Positions 26,051-34,587 of a stretch of DNA of 64,000 bases are shown piece by piece. The notes beneath the pieces were generated by a model, which worked only from the letters and a program-made list of their open reading frames with translations, was not told the origin of the DNA and made no database searches. This DNA comes from an uncultured Sphingomonadaceae bacterium. GTDB lineage: Bacteria; Pseudomonadota; Alphaproteobacteria; Sphingomonadales; Sphingomonadaceae. The stretch covers positions 620,001 to 684,000 of the forward strand of contig CANMQE010000002.1 in the NCBI GenBank assembly GCA_947499975.1. Direction: 5' to 3'. Position numbers and translations under genes: made by a program. Positions within the stretch are counted from its first letter, which is position 1; each line of letters opens with the position of its first letter.

Positions 26051-27061
26051 ATGGATAGCCGCGTTCTCCTTGGCCTGTTTCTGGCGGTGCACATGCTGGT
26101 GGCCGCAGCCATGCCGGTGTCCGATCTTGGCGAGGCGTGGCGCGCGGTTTACCTGCAATCACTGCTGCTGGTGTGGCTGGTGCTGATCGCTCTCGTCATC
26201 CTGTTCGTACAGGTGGCTGTGAAACGGGTGGCGAGCCCCACGAAGGTGATGCTGCGCGTGCTGCGATCACGCCGCAAACGCTACACCGAAGGGGCGCTGT
26301 TCCTGGTGGCGCTGGCGGTGATGATGCAGGTCTACATGATCCTGAAAGTCGCCATCCCGCAATTCGTGCCCTTCTATGCCGATCCGGCGCTGGCCGATTG
26401 GGATGCCGCGCTGTTCGGGCAGGATCCCTGGCGCATCACCCATGCCGTTTTCGGGCCGACGGCCACGCGCTTCCTCGACTGGTTCTATGTCACGCCCTGC
26501 CTGATCGTGACCGCGGGCATGACGCTGTGGGCCTGTTTCGCGAAAGACCGTGCCTTCGCGCGCCGTTCCGTGCTGGCGATCACGATGTGCTGGTTCATCA
26601 TCGGCAACTGGGCTGCGCTGGCGCTATCCTCGGCGGGGCCGATCTACATGCAGCATTTCTATGGCGACACGCGCTTTGCCGATCTGCTGGCCGTTCTACC
26701 GCCCGATCTCGTGGCCACGCAGACGCAGGCCTACCTGCTGGAAAACTTCGGTGCGCCCGGCTTCGGCAAGGGCATCAGCGCCATGCCATCCATGCACAAT
26801 GCGCTGTACCTGCTGCTGATCTGGATGGTGCATGATCGTTTCGGCAATGGCTGGCCGCTGTGGCTGGCCATCGCGTTCGAGGCGACGGTGTTTGTCGCGT
26901 CCGTTCACCTCGGCTGGCATTATGCGCTGGATGCGGCGGTGTCGGCGATGCTGGTGGCGCCGATCTGGTACGTTGCGGGCCGCGTGGAAAGCTGGCGCCT
27001 GCCGCGCCTTGTTCCGCCGCTGGGCAGCAGGCCTGCTAGCGCCCCTTCGGTTTCTCCGTAA
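26051..27061 (+). CDS. PAP2-family membrane phosphatase/transferase (Aur1-like)
   Basis: A 336-residue protein with six or more helices. The PAP2-type motifs are ISAMPSMHNALYLLL (motif C2) and HLGWHYALDAAVS (motif C3 with the catalytic His and Asp). The spacing and SMPSMH form resemble the Aur1/inositolphosphotransferase group rather than PgpB. Sphingomonads make sphingolipids, so a head-group transferase is one possibility, but the substrate is inferred only. The last 26 bases overlap the convergent nth gene. Confidence 0.82.
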   Translation: MDSRVLLGLFLAVHMLVAAAMPVSDLGEAWRAVYLQSLLLVWLVLIALVILFVQVAVKRVASPTKVMLRVLRSRRKRYTEGALFLVALAVMMQVYMILKVAIPQFVPFYADPALADWDAALFGQDPWRITHAVFGPTATRFLDWFYVTPCLIVTAGMTLWACFAKDRAFARRSVLAITMCWFIIGNWAALALSSAGPIYMQHFYGDTRFADLLAVLPPDLVATQTQAYLLENFGAPGFGKGISAMPSMHNALYLLLIWMVHDRFGNGWPLWLAIAFEATVFVASVHLGWHYALDAAVSAMLVAPIWYVAGRVESWRLPRLVPPLGSRPASAPSVSP

Positions 27062-27686
27062 CCTTCTTCCGGAAGCTGCACAGGTCCACCAGGTTGCAGC
27101 GCCAGCATTCCGGCGTGCGCGCCTTGCAGGTGTAGCGGCCGTGCAGGATCAGCCAGTGATGCGCATGGAGGCGGAAAGGCTGGGGCACGCGCTTTTCCAG
27201 TTTTGCCTCCACCTGTTCCGGCGTCTTCCCCTTGGCAAGGCCGGTGCGGTTGCCCACGCGCAGGATATGCGTGTCGACCGCAAAGGTTTCCTGCCTGAAC
27301 CAGCAGTTCAGCACCACGTTCGCCGTCTTGCGGCCCACGCCCGGCAGGCGCACGAGATCCTCGCGCGTATCGGGCACTTCACCGCCGTATTCATCGACGA
27401 GGAGCTGGCTCAGCGCCATCACGTTCTTCGCCTTGGAATTGAACAGGCCGATGGTCTTGATGTGCTCCACCAGGGCATCGTGCCCCAGATCCAGCATCTG
27501 CTGCGGCGTTTCCACCTTGGCGAACAGCGCGCGCGTTGCCTTGTTCACGCCCACGTCCGTCGCCTGCGCGGATAGCGCCACCGCGACGACAAGCTGGTAG
27601 GCGTTGCCATATTCCAGCTCCGTCTCCGGCTCCGGATTGTCCTCCGCCAGGCGGCGGAAGAATTCGAAAATCTGGTCCTTGGTCAT
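27036..27686 (-). CDS. nth: endonuclease III
   Basis: A 216-residue base-excision repair glycosylase/AP lyase. The helix-hairpin-helix LPGVGRKTANVVL contains the catalytic Lys, FAVDTHILRV the catalytic Asp, and the C terminus has the 4Fe-4S ligands C-x6-C-x2-C-x5-C (CKARTPECWRCNLVDLC). It removes oxidised pyrimidines. The start at 27686 (MTKDQIFEFFRRL) gives the standard length. It lies just downstream of the K+ channel gene on the same strand and overlaps the PAP2 gene end. Confidence 0.96.
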   Translation of the reverse strand: MTKDQIFEFFRRLAEDNPEPETELEYGNAYQLVVAVALSAQATDVGVNKATRALFAKVETPQQMLDLGHDALVEHIKTIGLFNSKAKNVMALSQLLVDEYGGEVPDTREDLVRLPGVGRKTANVVLNCWFRQETFAVDTHILRVGNRTGLAKGKTPEQVEAKLEKRVPQPFRLHAHHWLILHGRYTCKARTPECWRCNLVDLCSFRKKVTEKPKGR

Positions 27687-27696
27687 GGTTTCTCGA

Positions 27697-28506
27697 TCAA
27701 TCCTGGTGCCCTTGGGCGCGGCGCAGTGCTTCTGCCCGCTCTCGGTGGCGCTGCATGGCGTCGGAGAAGGCGGCAGCGATGATGCCCGTGGGCATGGCCA
27801 CCAGGCCAATACCGCCAAGCGCCACCAGCGCCGCCAGGAACTTGCCCACCGGCGTGATCGGCGACACATCGCCATAGCCCACCGTGGTCAGCGTGATGAT
27901 GGACCACCACATGGCGCGCGGTATCGATCCGAAGGCTTCCGGCTGCACCTGCCCCTCTGCCCAATGCAGCGCGGCCGCACCGAAAAGCAGCAGCGCAGCC
28001 GCCAGCGCCAGCGTGACGAAGAGATCGTATCTGCGCTCCGCAATTGCACCGCCCAGTTCGTGCAGCGCCACGCTGAAGCGGCCGAATTTCATCAATGCCG
28101 CCAGCCGCAAGAGGCGCAGCAATCGGAACAGCGGCGCGCCTGTCACCAGCAGCGGCACCAGACAGGCGAGCACCACGGCCAGATCCAGCAGGCCAAAGGG
28201 CGAGATTATGAAGGACCATCGCTTGCGCCAGGCAGGTTCGTCCCCCTCGGCCTCGGCACTGGACCATACGCGCGCGACGTATTCAGCAAGGAAGATCACG
28301 CCGAACGCCATTTCGGCAAGGATGAAGAAGGCGCGGTTCTCACTCGCCAGCGCGGCTTCCGTGCCCAGCACCGCCATAAGCACGGAGGCGAGGATGACGG
28401 CAATGATGATGCGGTTGGTGATCGTCAGCCGGCCATCGCCAGCGGAGGAGGCGAATAGCTGGAGATAGGTGCGGCGTCGCAGCGTTCCGGCTTGTCCCCC
28501 TCCCAT
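27697..28506 (-). CDS. voltage-gated potassium channel-like protein
   Basis: A 269-residue six-helix ion channel. S1-S4 span about 20-135, with Arg in an S4-like segment (APLFRLLRLLRLAALMKFG). The pore region has the K+ selectivity filter TVGYGD with the preceding PRAMWWSIITLTT pore helix, and S6 follows (MPTGIIAAAFSDAMQRH). No RCK or cyclic-nucleotide domain is attached. The ATG at 28506 is preferred, eight bases after the dapB stop. The order dapB-channel-nth suggests one unit. Confidence 0.9.
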   Translation of the reverse strand: MGGGQAGTLRRRTYLQLFASSAGDGRLTITNRIIIAVILASVLMAVLGTEAALASENRAFFILAEMAFGVIFLAEYVARVWSSAEAEGDEPAWRKRWSFIISPFGLLDLAVVLACLVPLLVTGAPLFRLLRLLRLAALMKFGRFSVALHELGGAIAERRYDLFVTLALAAALLLFGAAALHWAEGQVQPEAFGSIPRAMWWSIITLTTVGYGDVSPITPVGKFLAALVALGGIGLVAMPTGIIAAAFSDAMQRHRERAEALRRAQGHQD

Positions 28507-28514
28507 AGTCAGCG

Positions 28515-29246
28515 TTACTCCAGTCCAAGCACGTCGTTCATGGAGTAGCGCCCGGCGGGCTTTCCGATCAGCCACGTGGCCCCCTTCACCGCGCCGCGCG
28601 CGAAGATGGATCGGTTCTCGGCAGAGTGGGAGAGGGTAATGCGCTCTTCCTCTCCGGCCAGGATCACAGAGTGTTCGCCTGCCACTGTCCCGCCGCGCAG
28701 CGCGGCAAAACCGATGGCGCCTTGCGCGCGCTGGCCGGTGTGTCCGTCGCGCCCGCTTTCGGTGTTGGCACCAAGATCGATGCCGCGCGCCCTTGCCGCC
28801 GCTTCGCCCAGCAGCAGCGCGGTGCCCGATGGCGCATCCAACTTCATGCGGTGATGCATTTCCAGCACCTCGATATCCCAGTCATCGCCCAGCCGCGCTG
28901 CAGCCTCCTCGACCAGGTGCGCCAGCAGCGTGACCCCCAGAGAGGTGTTGCCCGTCTGCAGAACGGGAATGGCACGCGCGGCATTGTCCAGCGCGGCGGT
29001 ATGCGTCTCGTCCAGCCCCGTGGTGCCGATCAGGATCGGGATACCGGCGCCGATCGCGGCGTGCAGATTGTCTCTCAGTGCCGCCGGAGAGGAGAAATCC
29101 ACCAGCGCATCGCTGGCATCGGCAAGGCTTTCAGGGTTCTCGCCCTTGTCGACGCCGCCCGAACATTCGTGCCCGTTTGCGGCGAGCACCGCGGCAATCG
29201 CCTGCCCCATGCGCCCCCGGCTGCCGATGATCCCGATACGTGCCAT
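28515..29246 (-). CDS. dapB: 4-hydroxy-tetrahydrodipicolinate reductase
   Basis: A 243-residue enzyme of diaminopimelate/lysine synthesis. The nucleotide-binding motif GSRGRMGQAI and the catalytic block EVLEMHHRMKLDAPSGTALLLG are diagnostic; GTTGLDETH follows the family's GTTG. It reduces the DapA product with NAD(P)H. The start at 29246 is chosen for AGGAG six bases upstream. It is divergent from the sirtuin gene, with a 12-base direct repeat between them. Confidence 0.96.
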   Translation of the reverse strand: MARIGIIGSRGRMGQAIAAVLAANGHECSGGVDKGENPESLADASDALVDFSSPAALRDNLHAAIGAGIPILIGTTGLDETHTAALDNAARAIPVLQTGNTSLGVTLLAHLVEEAAARLGDDWDIEVLEMHHRMKLDAPSGTALLLGEAAARARGIDLGANTESGRDGHTGQRAQGAIGFAALRGGTVAGEHSVILAGEEERITLSHSAENRSIFARGAVKGATWLIGKPAGRYSMNDVLGLE

Positions 29247-29270
29247 TGCCACTCCTGCCATTGTCATGCG

Positions 29271-29315
29271 GTTACACGAGGGTTTTGCTCACCCTATCGC
29301 CTCGTTACATGAGGG
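29271..29315. repeat. 12-base direct repeat between dapB and the sirtuin gene
   Basis: GTTACACGAGGG (29271) and GTTACATGAGGG (29304) match at 11 of 12 positions and start 33 bases apart, about three helical turns. The second copy also supplies the sirtuin ribosome binding site (GAGGG). Confidence 0.4.
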
Positions 29316-29318
29316 CCA

Positions 29319-30029
29319 ATGAGCAACAATGCCGACATCCGCAATATCGTGATCCTGACAGGGGCGGGTATTTCCGCAGAAAGCGGGCTGAAAACCTTTC
29401 GGGCGGAAGACGGCCTGTGGGAAGATCACCCCGTGGAGCAGGTGGCCACGCCCGAAGGCTTCGCCCGCGATCCTGCCCTGGTGCAGCGTTTCTATGACGA
29501 GCGGCGCAAGAATATCCGCGCGGCCCAGCCCAATGCGGCGCACGAAGCTCTCGGCCGGCTGGACCGGGAATTTTCGGGCGAACTGCTGATCGTCACGCAG
29601 AATATCGACGATCTGCACGAACGCGGCGGTGCTGGAAATGTGCTGCACATGCATGGCGAGGGGCTGAGCGTCTGGTGCCAGGGCTGCGATGCCCGCCACC
29701 GCTGGGAAGGCACGCTGGGCGACGGGCCTGCCTGTCCCGCCTGCGGAGAGGCGGCGATGCGGCCCGATATCGTCTGGTTCGGAGAGATGCCCTATGAAAT
29801 GGACCGTATTTTCGAAGCGTTGAGCCGCGCCGACCTGTTCGTTTCCATCGGCACCTCGGGCGCGGTCTATCCTGCGGCGGGCTTCGTTCAGCAAGCCTCC
29901 GCCAGCGGCGCGCGCGCGCTGGAGCTGAACCTGGAGGAAAGCCTTGGCAGCAGCAATTTCGACGAGAGCCGGCTGGGCGCGGCAAGCGAGCTTGTGCCTG
30001 CATGGGTGGACGAGGTGCTGAAAGGCTAG
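29319..30029 (+). CDS. cobB: NAD-dependent protein deacylase (sirtuin, CobB-type)
   Basis: A 236-residue sirtuin. NAD binding: GAGISAESGLKTFR and TQNIDDLHERGG. The catalytic His is in HMHGE, and the zinc module has CQGC and CPAC pairs. RFYDERR retains the Tyr-x-x-Arg that in CobB/SIRT5 proteins accepts succinyl groups, so desuccinylation as well as deacetylation is likely. It is cytoplasmic and regulates metabolic enzymes. GAGGG lies four bases before the ATG. Confidence 0.94.
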   Translation: MSNNADIRNIVILTGAGISAESGLKTFRAEDGLWEDHPVEQVATPEGFARDPALVQRFYDERRKNIRAAQPNAAHEALGRLDREFSGELLIVTQNIDDLHERGGAGNVLHMHGEGLSVWCQGCDARHRWEGTLGDGPACPACGEAAMRPDIVWFGEMPYEMDRIFEALSRADLFVSIGTSGAVYPAAGFVQQASASGARALELNLEESLGSSNFDESRLGAASELVPAWVDEVLKG

Positions 30030-30064
30030 CGCCGCCGGGCCTCGCGCTGCGATACCCGGCGGCG
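30030..30064. terminator. stem-loop between the sirtuin gene and a convergent gene
   Basis: A perfect 10-bp stem CGCCGCCGGG/CCCGGCGGCG around a 15-base loop sits between two convergent stops. No T-run follows, so it may be a weak or RNA-protecting terminator. Confidence 0.45.
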
Positions 30065-30070
30065 TCCGGC

Positions 30071-30535
30071 TCAATCCATCGTCATCTCGATCTCGCGGGT
30101 AAGGTACACGCCCTGGATCTCGCGGATCTCGTTATAGACGTTCAGCACCGTCTGGTTCGAATTTTCCATATTCGCCTCCCCCCAGGCATCCATGAACCGA
30201 TCATACCTCTCGCGAGAGGGTTGCAGGTTCTCGCCGGGGAATTCGATGGCCAGCAGCAGGTGAAAGTCTCCGCTGCTGGGCGCCATGTTGGAATAAATCC
30301 AGTAATCGGTGATGTAACCCAGCCCCTTGGCCACCTCGTTGCTGGCGACCCAGGTCTGTCGCAGCCCTTCCAGATAGGTATCCAGCTGGCCGGGATCGAC
30401 GCGAACGGTGGTCAGCTCCACCACCGAATCGGAATATTCGTAATCCTCGTATTCGCTAAGCTGCGCTGCTGCAGGCGTGGATACAGCGGTAAGCGCCAGC
30501 GCGGCGGCTGTCAGACCAAGTGCATATTTTCTCAT
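30071..30535 (-). CDS. exported hypothetical protein
   Basis: A 154-residue protein with a signal peptide (MRKYALGLTAAALALTAVST, cleavage near AAAQ). The mature part has an acidic DYEYSD start, a beta-alpha pattern (VVELTTVRVDPGQLDTYLEG, GDFHLLLAIEF) suggesting a dimeric alpha-beta barrel, and a helical end. AAGGGGC lies eight bases before the ATG at 30535. No function is recognised. Confidence 0.7.
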   Translation of the reverse strand: MRKYALGLTAAALALTAVSTPAAAQLSEYEDYEYSDSVVELTTVRVDPGQLDTYLEGLRQTWVASNEVAKGLGYITDYWIYSNMAPSSGDFHLLLAIEFPGENLQPSRERYDRFMDAWGEANMENSNQTVLNVYNEIREIQGVYLTREIEMTMD

Positions 30536-30716
30536 GATATTGCCCCTTCTCGAGTGTGATTGCACGCCAACGTGGCGTGTCATCCAAAGGGGCGGGCGAC
30601 CCTGCGACCAAACACAATGCCGCCCTTTGGCATACCAACTGTCCGCCACGCGGCGGCTCGAGTCAAATCGGCGGCCTTGAAGACAGTTTAAGAATTTGGC
30701 GCTTAACCTGCCTCGC

Positions 30717-31192
30717 ATGTCCCGCGCTCTTAAACTCATCGGCCTGCTCGTCTTGCTGCCCTATGCCTATGTCGCTGGTACTGGCTGCATTTCTGGCTGT
30801 TTGCGGAGACGACGCGGATCGAAGCGCAAATGTTGCTCAACAGCTTCGTCCTGCTCATGGCATTGCCATTCCTCATCGCCTTCTTTGCGCTGTCCTCTGC
30901 GTTCAAGGGCGTACGGGCGCTGAAGGATGATCTGGTCGAGAGAAAGCCTGTCAGGGCGACCATGCGCGCAGGATTTGTCTGGCTTGCGGTGATCGTGGCG
31001 ATCCCGGCTCTTTTTATGTCCAACAAGATCTATTCGATCTGGTTTCCCGATGTCGAGGAAGGGCGTGACCGACTGGGGAGGATCTGCGTCGACGAGGGTT
31101 CCAGCGTCCGTTGTCGCCCGGACCCCGCGAACAGGCACAATCCGTTCGAGGGAAGGCGCGTGGCTGATCTGGAGCGCGATAACGGGCTTTAG
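30717..31192 (+). pseudogene. membrane protein gene interrupted by a frameshift
   Basis: From ATG 30717 the first frame reads MSRALKLIGLLVLLPYAYVA, a good transmembrane helix, then loses protein character. Another frame takes over near 30776 as WYWLHFWLFAETTRIEAQ and continues through MLLNSFVLLMALPFLIAFF to the stop at 31192. One missing base around 30770-30780 explains the break. The intact product would have about 158 residues and three helices. If functional, the downstream part could start at ATG 30830 (120 residues). A sequencing error is possible. Confidence 0.6.
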
Positions 31193-31968
31193 CCGCAAGC
31201 TCCGCAGGCCGGATCTTTCGCGATGTTGAGCGTGCGCATCCCGGGCTTCAGCCCGTCCATCAGGTGCAGCTGGCCATATTGCGGATCGCCCATGCCGCCC
31301 GTTGCGCTCACCAGCACGCGAATGGCCTGCATGGCGGCAAAGGTGCCGACCCACCCCACCATCGCACCCAGCACGCCGTCTTCGGCGCAGGTGTCGCAAT
31401 CTTCCGCATCGAAGGCATCGCCCACGAAGCAGCGATAGCAAGCCTGATCCTCGCGGTGCCCGGCAAAGGCGCCCACCTGGCCCTGAAACCGCCCCACGGC
31501 GGCGGAGAGCAGGGGCACACCGGCAACAACGCAGGCGTCTGACACGGCAAGGCGGGTGGCGAAATTGTCCGTCCCGTCGATCACCAGGTCCGCGCCCTCG
31601 ATCATGGCCGCCACATTGCCCTGCGTGATGCGCCTGTCGTGGATGGATACGGTCAGCTTCTCATCGAAATTGGCCAGCCAGCGGCGCGCGGACACGGCCT
31701 TCCCATGGCCGATATCGCGCGTGGTGTAGATCGTCTGGCGTTGCAGATTGCTGGCCGAAACCTTGTCGTCGTCGATCAAGGTCAGCTGGCCCACGCCGCC
31801 GCCTGCCAGATATTGCAGCGCGGGCGCGCCGATCCCGCCAAGGCCCACCAGCACCACGTGCGCGCGCGACAGCGCCGCCTGCCCCGCGCCGCCGATCTCG
31901 GGCAGCACGATATGGCGGGCGAAGCGGTCGAGCCGGTCTTCGGTGAGGGGGTGGGGGTGATCGCTCAT
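31189..31968 (-). CDS. moeB: MoeB/ThiF-family ubiquitin-like activating enzyme
   Basis: A 259-residue E1-like adenylyltransferase. The ATP motif GLGGIGAPALQYLAGGGVG, the Arg/Asp pair (DDDKVSASNLQRQ) and D-G-T-DNFATR are conserved. Four zinc Cys lie in CYRC and the terminal CGAC, and CDTCAEDGVLG matches the MoeB loop. It adenylates the C terminus of MoaD or ThiS; the exact partner is not clear. The start at 31968 is preferred because residues upstream come from the adjacent repeat element. Confidence 0.86.
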   Translation of the reverse strand: MSDHPHPLTEDRLDRFARHIVLPEIGGAGQAALSRAHVVLVGLGGIGAPALQYLAGGGVGQLTLIDDDKVSASNLQRQTIYTTRDIGHGKAVSARRWLANFDEKLTVSIHDRRITQGNVAAMIEGADLVIDGTDNFATRLAVSDACVVAGVPLLSAAVGRFQGQVGAFAGHREDQACYRCFVGDAFDAEDCDTCAEDGVLGAMVGWVGTFAAMQAIRVLVSATGGMGDPQYGQLHLMDGLKPGMRTLNIAKDPACGACG

Positions 31969-32016
31969 TGCAAAGCGCTGTTGGACGTTTTTTGTCTTGG
32001 CCTCAAGCGCCGGCAT

Positions 32017-32219
32017 TCGCCTCCGCTCACTTGGCTATCCTCGCACTAGCTCGGGCGCGCGGTCGCGCTTGCGGTCGCCTTCGCGACCGCGACCCGCGTC
32101 TGCATTACCTTAGGGTCCGGAGACGATCGCGACCAGCGGATCGCAAGGGCGAACGCCCGCCCGCAGCGGGTGCAGCTATGCTGCGCGTCTAGCGAGGACG
32201 CTCCCACGGAGGTGGGAGC
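32017..32219. repeat. palindrome-rich repeat element between moeB and dnaA, copy 2
   Basis: About 200 bases dense in inverted repeats. On the reverse strand, a hairpin GCTCCCAC...GTGGGAGC (32200-32219) leads into the core GCGTCCTCGCTAG with GCGCAG two bases on (32181-32201), then GCAGC/GCTGC and GCGGTCGCG-type palindromes. A related TCCTCGCACTAG lies at the far end (32038 onward) on the forward strand, so the element has loosely inverted ends. The hairpin may also terminate dnaA. The core recurs between rpmH and rnpA. Confidence 0.65.
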
Positions 32220-32229
32220 GAAAAACAAA

Positions 32230-33633
32230 CTAGCTTTCCAGCTGCCGCAGCAGGCTGCGCACGTCGCCGTCCATGTCGGCATCGCGCTGGCGCAGGTCTT
32301 CTATCAGGCGCACGGCGTGGATCACCGTGGAGTGATCGCGGCCACCGAACTTGCGACCGATTTCCGGATAGCTGCGCGGGGTGAGAACCTTGGCGAGATA
32401 CATCGCCACCTGGCGCGGACGCACCACGGCGCGGGCGCGGCGCTTGCTGCTCATCTCGCTGCGGTCGATGCGATAGAACTGGCACACCGTGCGCTGGATC
32501 TCGTCGATGGTGATCCGGCGGCGGTTGGCCGACAGGATATCGGTGAGCTGTTCCTCTGCCAGTTGCAGCGAAACTTCCTGCCCGGTCAGCTGGGCATAGG
32601 CGATCAGCTTGTTCAGGCCGCCCACCAGTTCACGCACGTTGCGCGACACGGTGCGGGCGAGAAAATCGATCACGTCGCCGGGCACTTCCAGCGGGGCGAA
32701 CCTGGTCAGCTTGGATTCCAGGATCGCGCGGCGCAGTTCGATATCGGCGGGCTGGATGTCGGCGACAAGGCCCATGGAGAGGCGCGAGAGGAGGCGCGGT
32801 TCCACACCGTCCAGCGCCTGCGGGGCGCGGTCGGCGGCGAACACCAGCCGCTTGCCCTCGGCCAGCAGCGCGTCGATGGTGTAGAGCAGCTCTTCCTGCG
32901 CGGAGGCCTTGCCGATGATGAACTGGATATCGTCCACCAGCAGCAGGTCGAACCCGCGCAGCCGCGCCTTGAACTCGATCATCTCGTTCGATTTCAGCGC
33001 CTGCACGAACTCCACCATGAAACGCTCTGCGCTGCAGTAGAAGATGCGGGCGCGCGGATGCGTCTGCAGATAGGAATGTCCGATGGCGTGCAGCAGGTGC
33101 GTCTTGCCCTGGCCGGTGGCGGCTTTCAGGTAGAGGGGGCTGAACTGCGGCTTTTCCGCCTTGGCCATGCGCTCTGCCGCGTTCTTGGCCAGCACGTTGG
33201 TGCTGCCGGTGACGAAGGAGGCGAAGGTCTGGCTGGGATCGAGGCCGACGCTGGCGGTGAAGCCGTCATCGCCGATCGATTCCATGGCGAGGCTGGAATC
33301 GTTCGCCGCGCGGTGGCCGAAACCGTCATGCCCGCGCAGGTCGAGATCGGCGATCTTGCGACGGCCGGGATGCACCTTGATGGAGATATGGCGCACTTCG
33401 CTGCTGGCGATCTTCCAGGCTAGGGAGAGGCGATCGTGATAGCGATCCTCCACCCAGCCGGCGGAAAATTCCGTGGGCAGGAAAAGGTCCAGCGTGCCCG
33501 TGTCGTGGTCCAGCTTGCCGAGCTGGATCGGCTTGATCCACTGGGTGTGAAGCTGGTGACCAAGATCTTTTCGCAAACCCTGGCTGATGTCGGCCCAGTC
33601 TGCTGCGAGGTCGATCGCTTCCTGCTCTTCCAT
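32230..33633 (-). CDS. dnaA: chromosomal replication initiator DnaA
   Basis: A 467-residue protein. Domain I (about 5-75) is followed by a short linker, the AAA+ domain with Walker A TGQGKTHLLHAIG and Walker B LLVDDIQFI, and the DNA-binding domain IV with GGRDHSTVIHAVRLIEDL. It binds DnaA boxes to open the origin. The start at 33633 has GAGG six bases upstream; a longer frame upstream has no initiation support. About 430 bases of noncoding DNA precede it. Confidence 0.96.
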   Translation of the reverse strand: MEEQEAIDLAADWADISQGLRKDLGHQLHTQWIKPIQLGKLDHDTGTLDLFLPTEFSAGWVEDRYHDRLSLAWKIASSEVRHISIKVHPGRRKIADLDLRGHDGFGHRAANDSSLAMESIGDDGFTASVGLDPSQTFASFVTGSTNVLAKNAAERMAKAEKPQFSPLYLKAATGQGKTHLLHAIGHSYLQTHPRARIFYCSAERFMVEFVQALKSNEMIEFKARLRGFDLLLVDDIQFIIGKASAQEELLYTIDALLAEGKRLVFAADRAPQALDGVEPRLLSRLSMGLVADIQPADIELRRAILESKLTRFAPLEVPGDVIDFLARTVSRNVRELVGGLNKLIAYAQLTGQEVSLQLAEEQLTDILSANRRRITIDEIQRTVCQFYRIDRSEMSSKRRARAVVRPRQVAMYLAKVLTPRSYPEIGRKFGGRDHSTVIHAVRLIEDLRQRDADMDGDVRSLLRQLES

Positions 33634-34057
33634 ATGATCCTCAATACCCTCAAGCTTCGCCAATTGGCTGAGCCCGACGTACGGGCCCATGCACAATATC
33701 ATTCTATTTGTTCTGCCCGTCGCAGGGCGTTCCCGAATTGCCCCAAACGGGTTTCGACATGTGGCATAACTTCCCCGTTCCGTGGTCGCGAAAGCGCCCG
33801 CCGGTCTGCCAGTCAAAACCTCGTCTGTTGATGGCCGCGACGGTCTGTGCCGCTGCCGTGATCTTGTTATGAACCTTACCGATGGAACCTCAAGACCGGC
33901 CTGTCAAAAAAACACAAATAATGGTGATTGACACCTCGCAGACCCGCAGACTTACGTTCAAATCACTGAATCCAAACGATAGTTATATGACAGTCTCGCG
34001 AATCGCGGGTTTTCCTAGACTTGTCCGCAAGCCCTGTCGGGCGGCTTTACACAAACG
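33634..34057. other. noncoding region upstream of dnaA
   Basis: A 424-base intergenic stretch holding no convincing ORF. It should include the dnaA promoter, and its AT-richer patch (33905-33990) could be one. Only imperfect DnaA-box-like words were seen (for example TTATGCCACA on the reverse strand, one base too long), so there is no support for oriC here. Confidence 0.6.
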
Positions 34058-34087
34058 AAAAGGGCCGGTGGAAAAACCACCGGCCCC
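34058..34087 (-). terminator. rpsT terminator
   Basis: On the reverse strand GGGGCCGGTGG pairs with CCACCGGCCC around TTTTT and is followed by TTTTCG. It lies 75 bases after the rpsT stop. Confidence 0.87.
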
Positions 34088-34161
34088 ATGGAACTCGTGT
34101 TCCGATTTCGTTCTGTGAAACGCGCTCGCCAGACCCGAATCAGGTCGGCGGCAGCGGCAGA

Positions 34162-34422
34162 TCAGAGAGCCGAGACTCGCTTGCTCAGACGGCTCATCTT
34201 GCGAGCGGCCGTGTTCTTGTGCAGCACGCCCTTGGCAACGCCCTTCGCGATTTCCGGCTGGGCAACCTTCAACGCGGCCTGCGCCTCGTCCTTGTTGCCT
34301 TCGGTAACGGCCGTCTCGACCTTCTTGATGTAGCCACGGATGCGGCTCTTGCGCGCGCCGTTGATCTCGGCGCGGGTGTTGTTGCGACGGATGCGCTTCT
34401 TTGCTTGGAGCGTATTGGCCAT
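34162..34422 (-). CDS. rpsT: 30S ribosomal protein S20
   Basis: An 86-residue basic protein: [51 protein letters not shown], the full S20 pattern. It binds 16S rRNA in the 30S body. Transcribed alone between dnaA and mutM on the reverse strand, ending in a strong terminator. This neighbourhood (mutM-rpsT-dnaA) is common in alphaproteobacteria. Confidence 0.97.
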   Translation of the reverse strand: MANTLQAKKRIRRNNTRAEINGARKSRIRGYIKKVETAVTEGNKDEAQAALKVAQPEIAKGVAKGVLHKNTAARKMSRLSKRVSAL

Positions 34423-34587
34423 ATCTCGGTTCAGTCTCGCGTTCTGCTATGGCCACCTCGAGGCGACCGGATGTTTGTATAACGTGTTCGAAAAAACACT
34501 GGCGCGCGAGACTCGGTCTCAACGCCGGAAAGCGCGCCACATAGTGCGCGTGAGCCGTACGGTCAAGGATTCGCTTAGTCCCGGCAC

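Noticed and set aside
31969..32016. Upstream start for the moeB-like gene (MPALEAKTKN...)
   Set aside because: The extra 16 codons belong to the intergenic repeat element and do not resemble MoeB N termini, despite a GGAGG before the ATG.
33634..33816. 61-codon N-terminal extension of DnaA
   Set aside because: Frame is open but Arg/Thr-rich and unlike DnaA domain I; the ATG at 33633 has a proper Shine-Dalgarno sequence.
33634..34057. oriC next to dnaA
   Set aside because: No cluster of DnaA boxes or AT-rich 13-mers; the closest word TTATGCCACA has an extra base.
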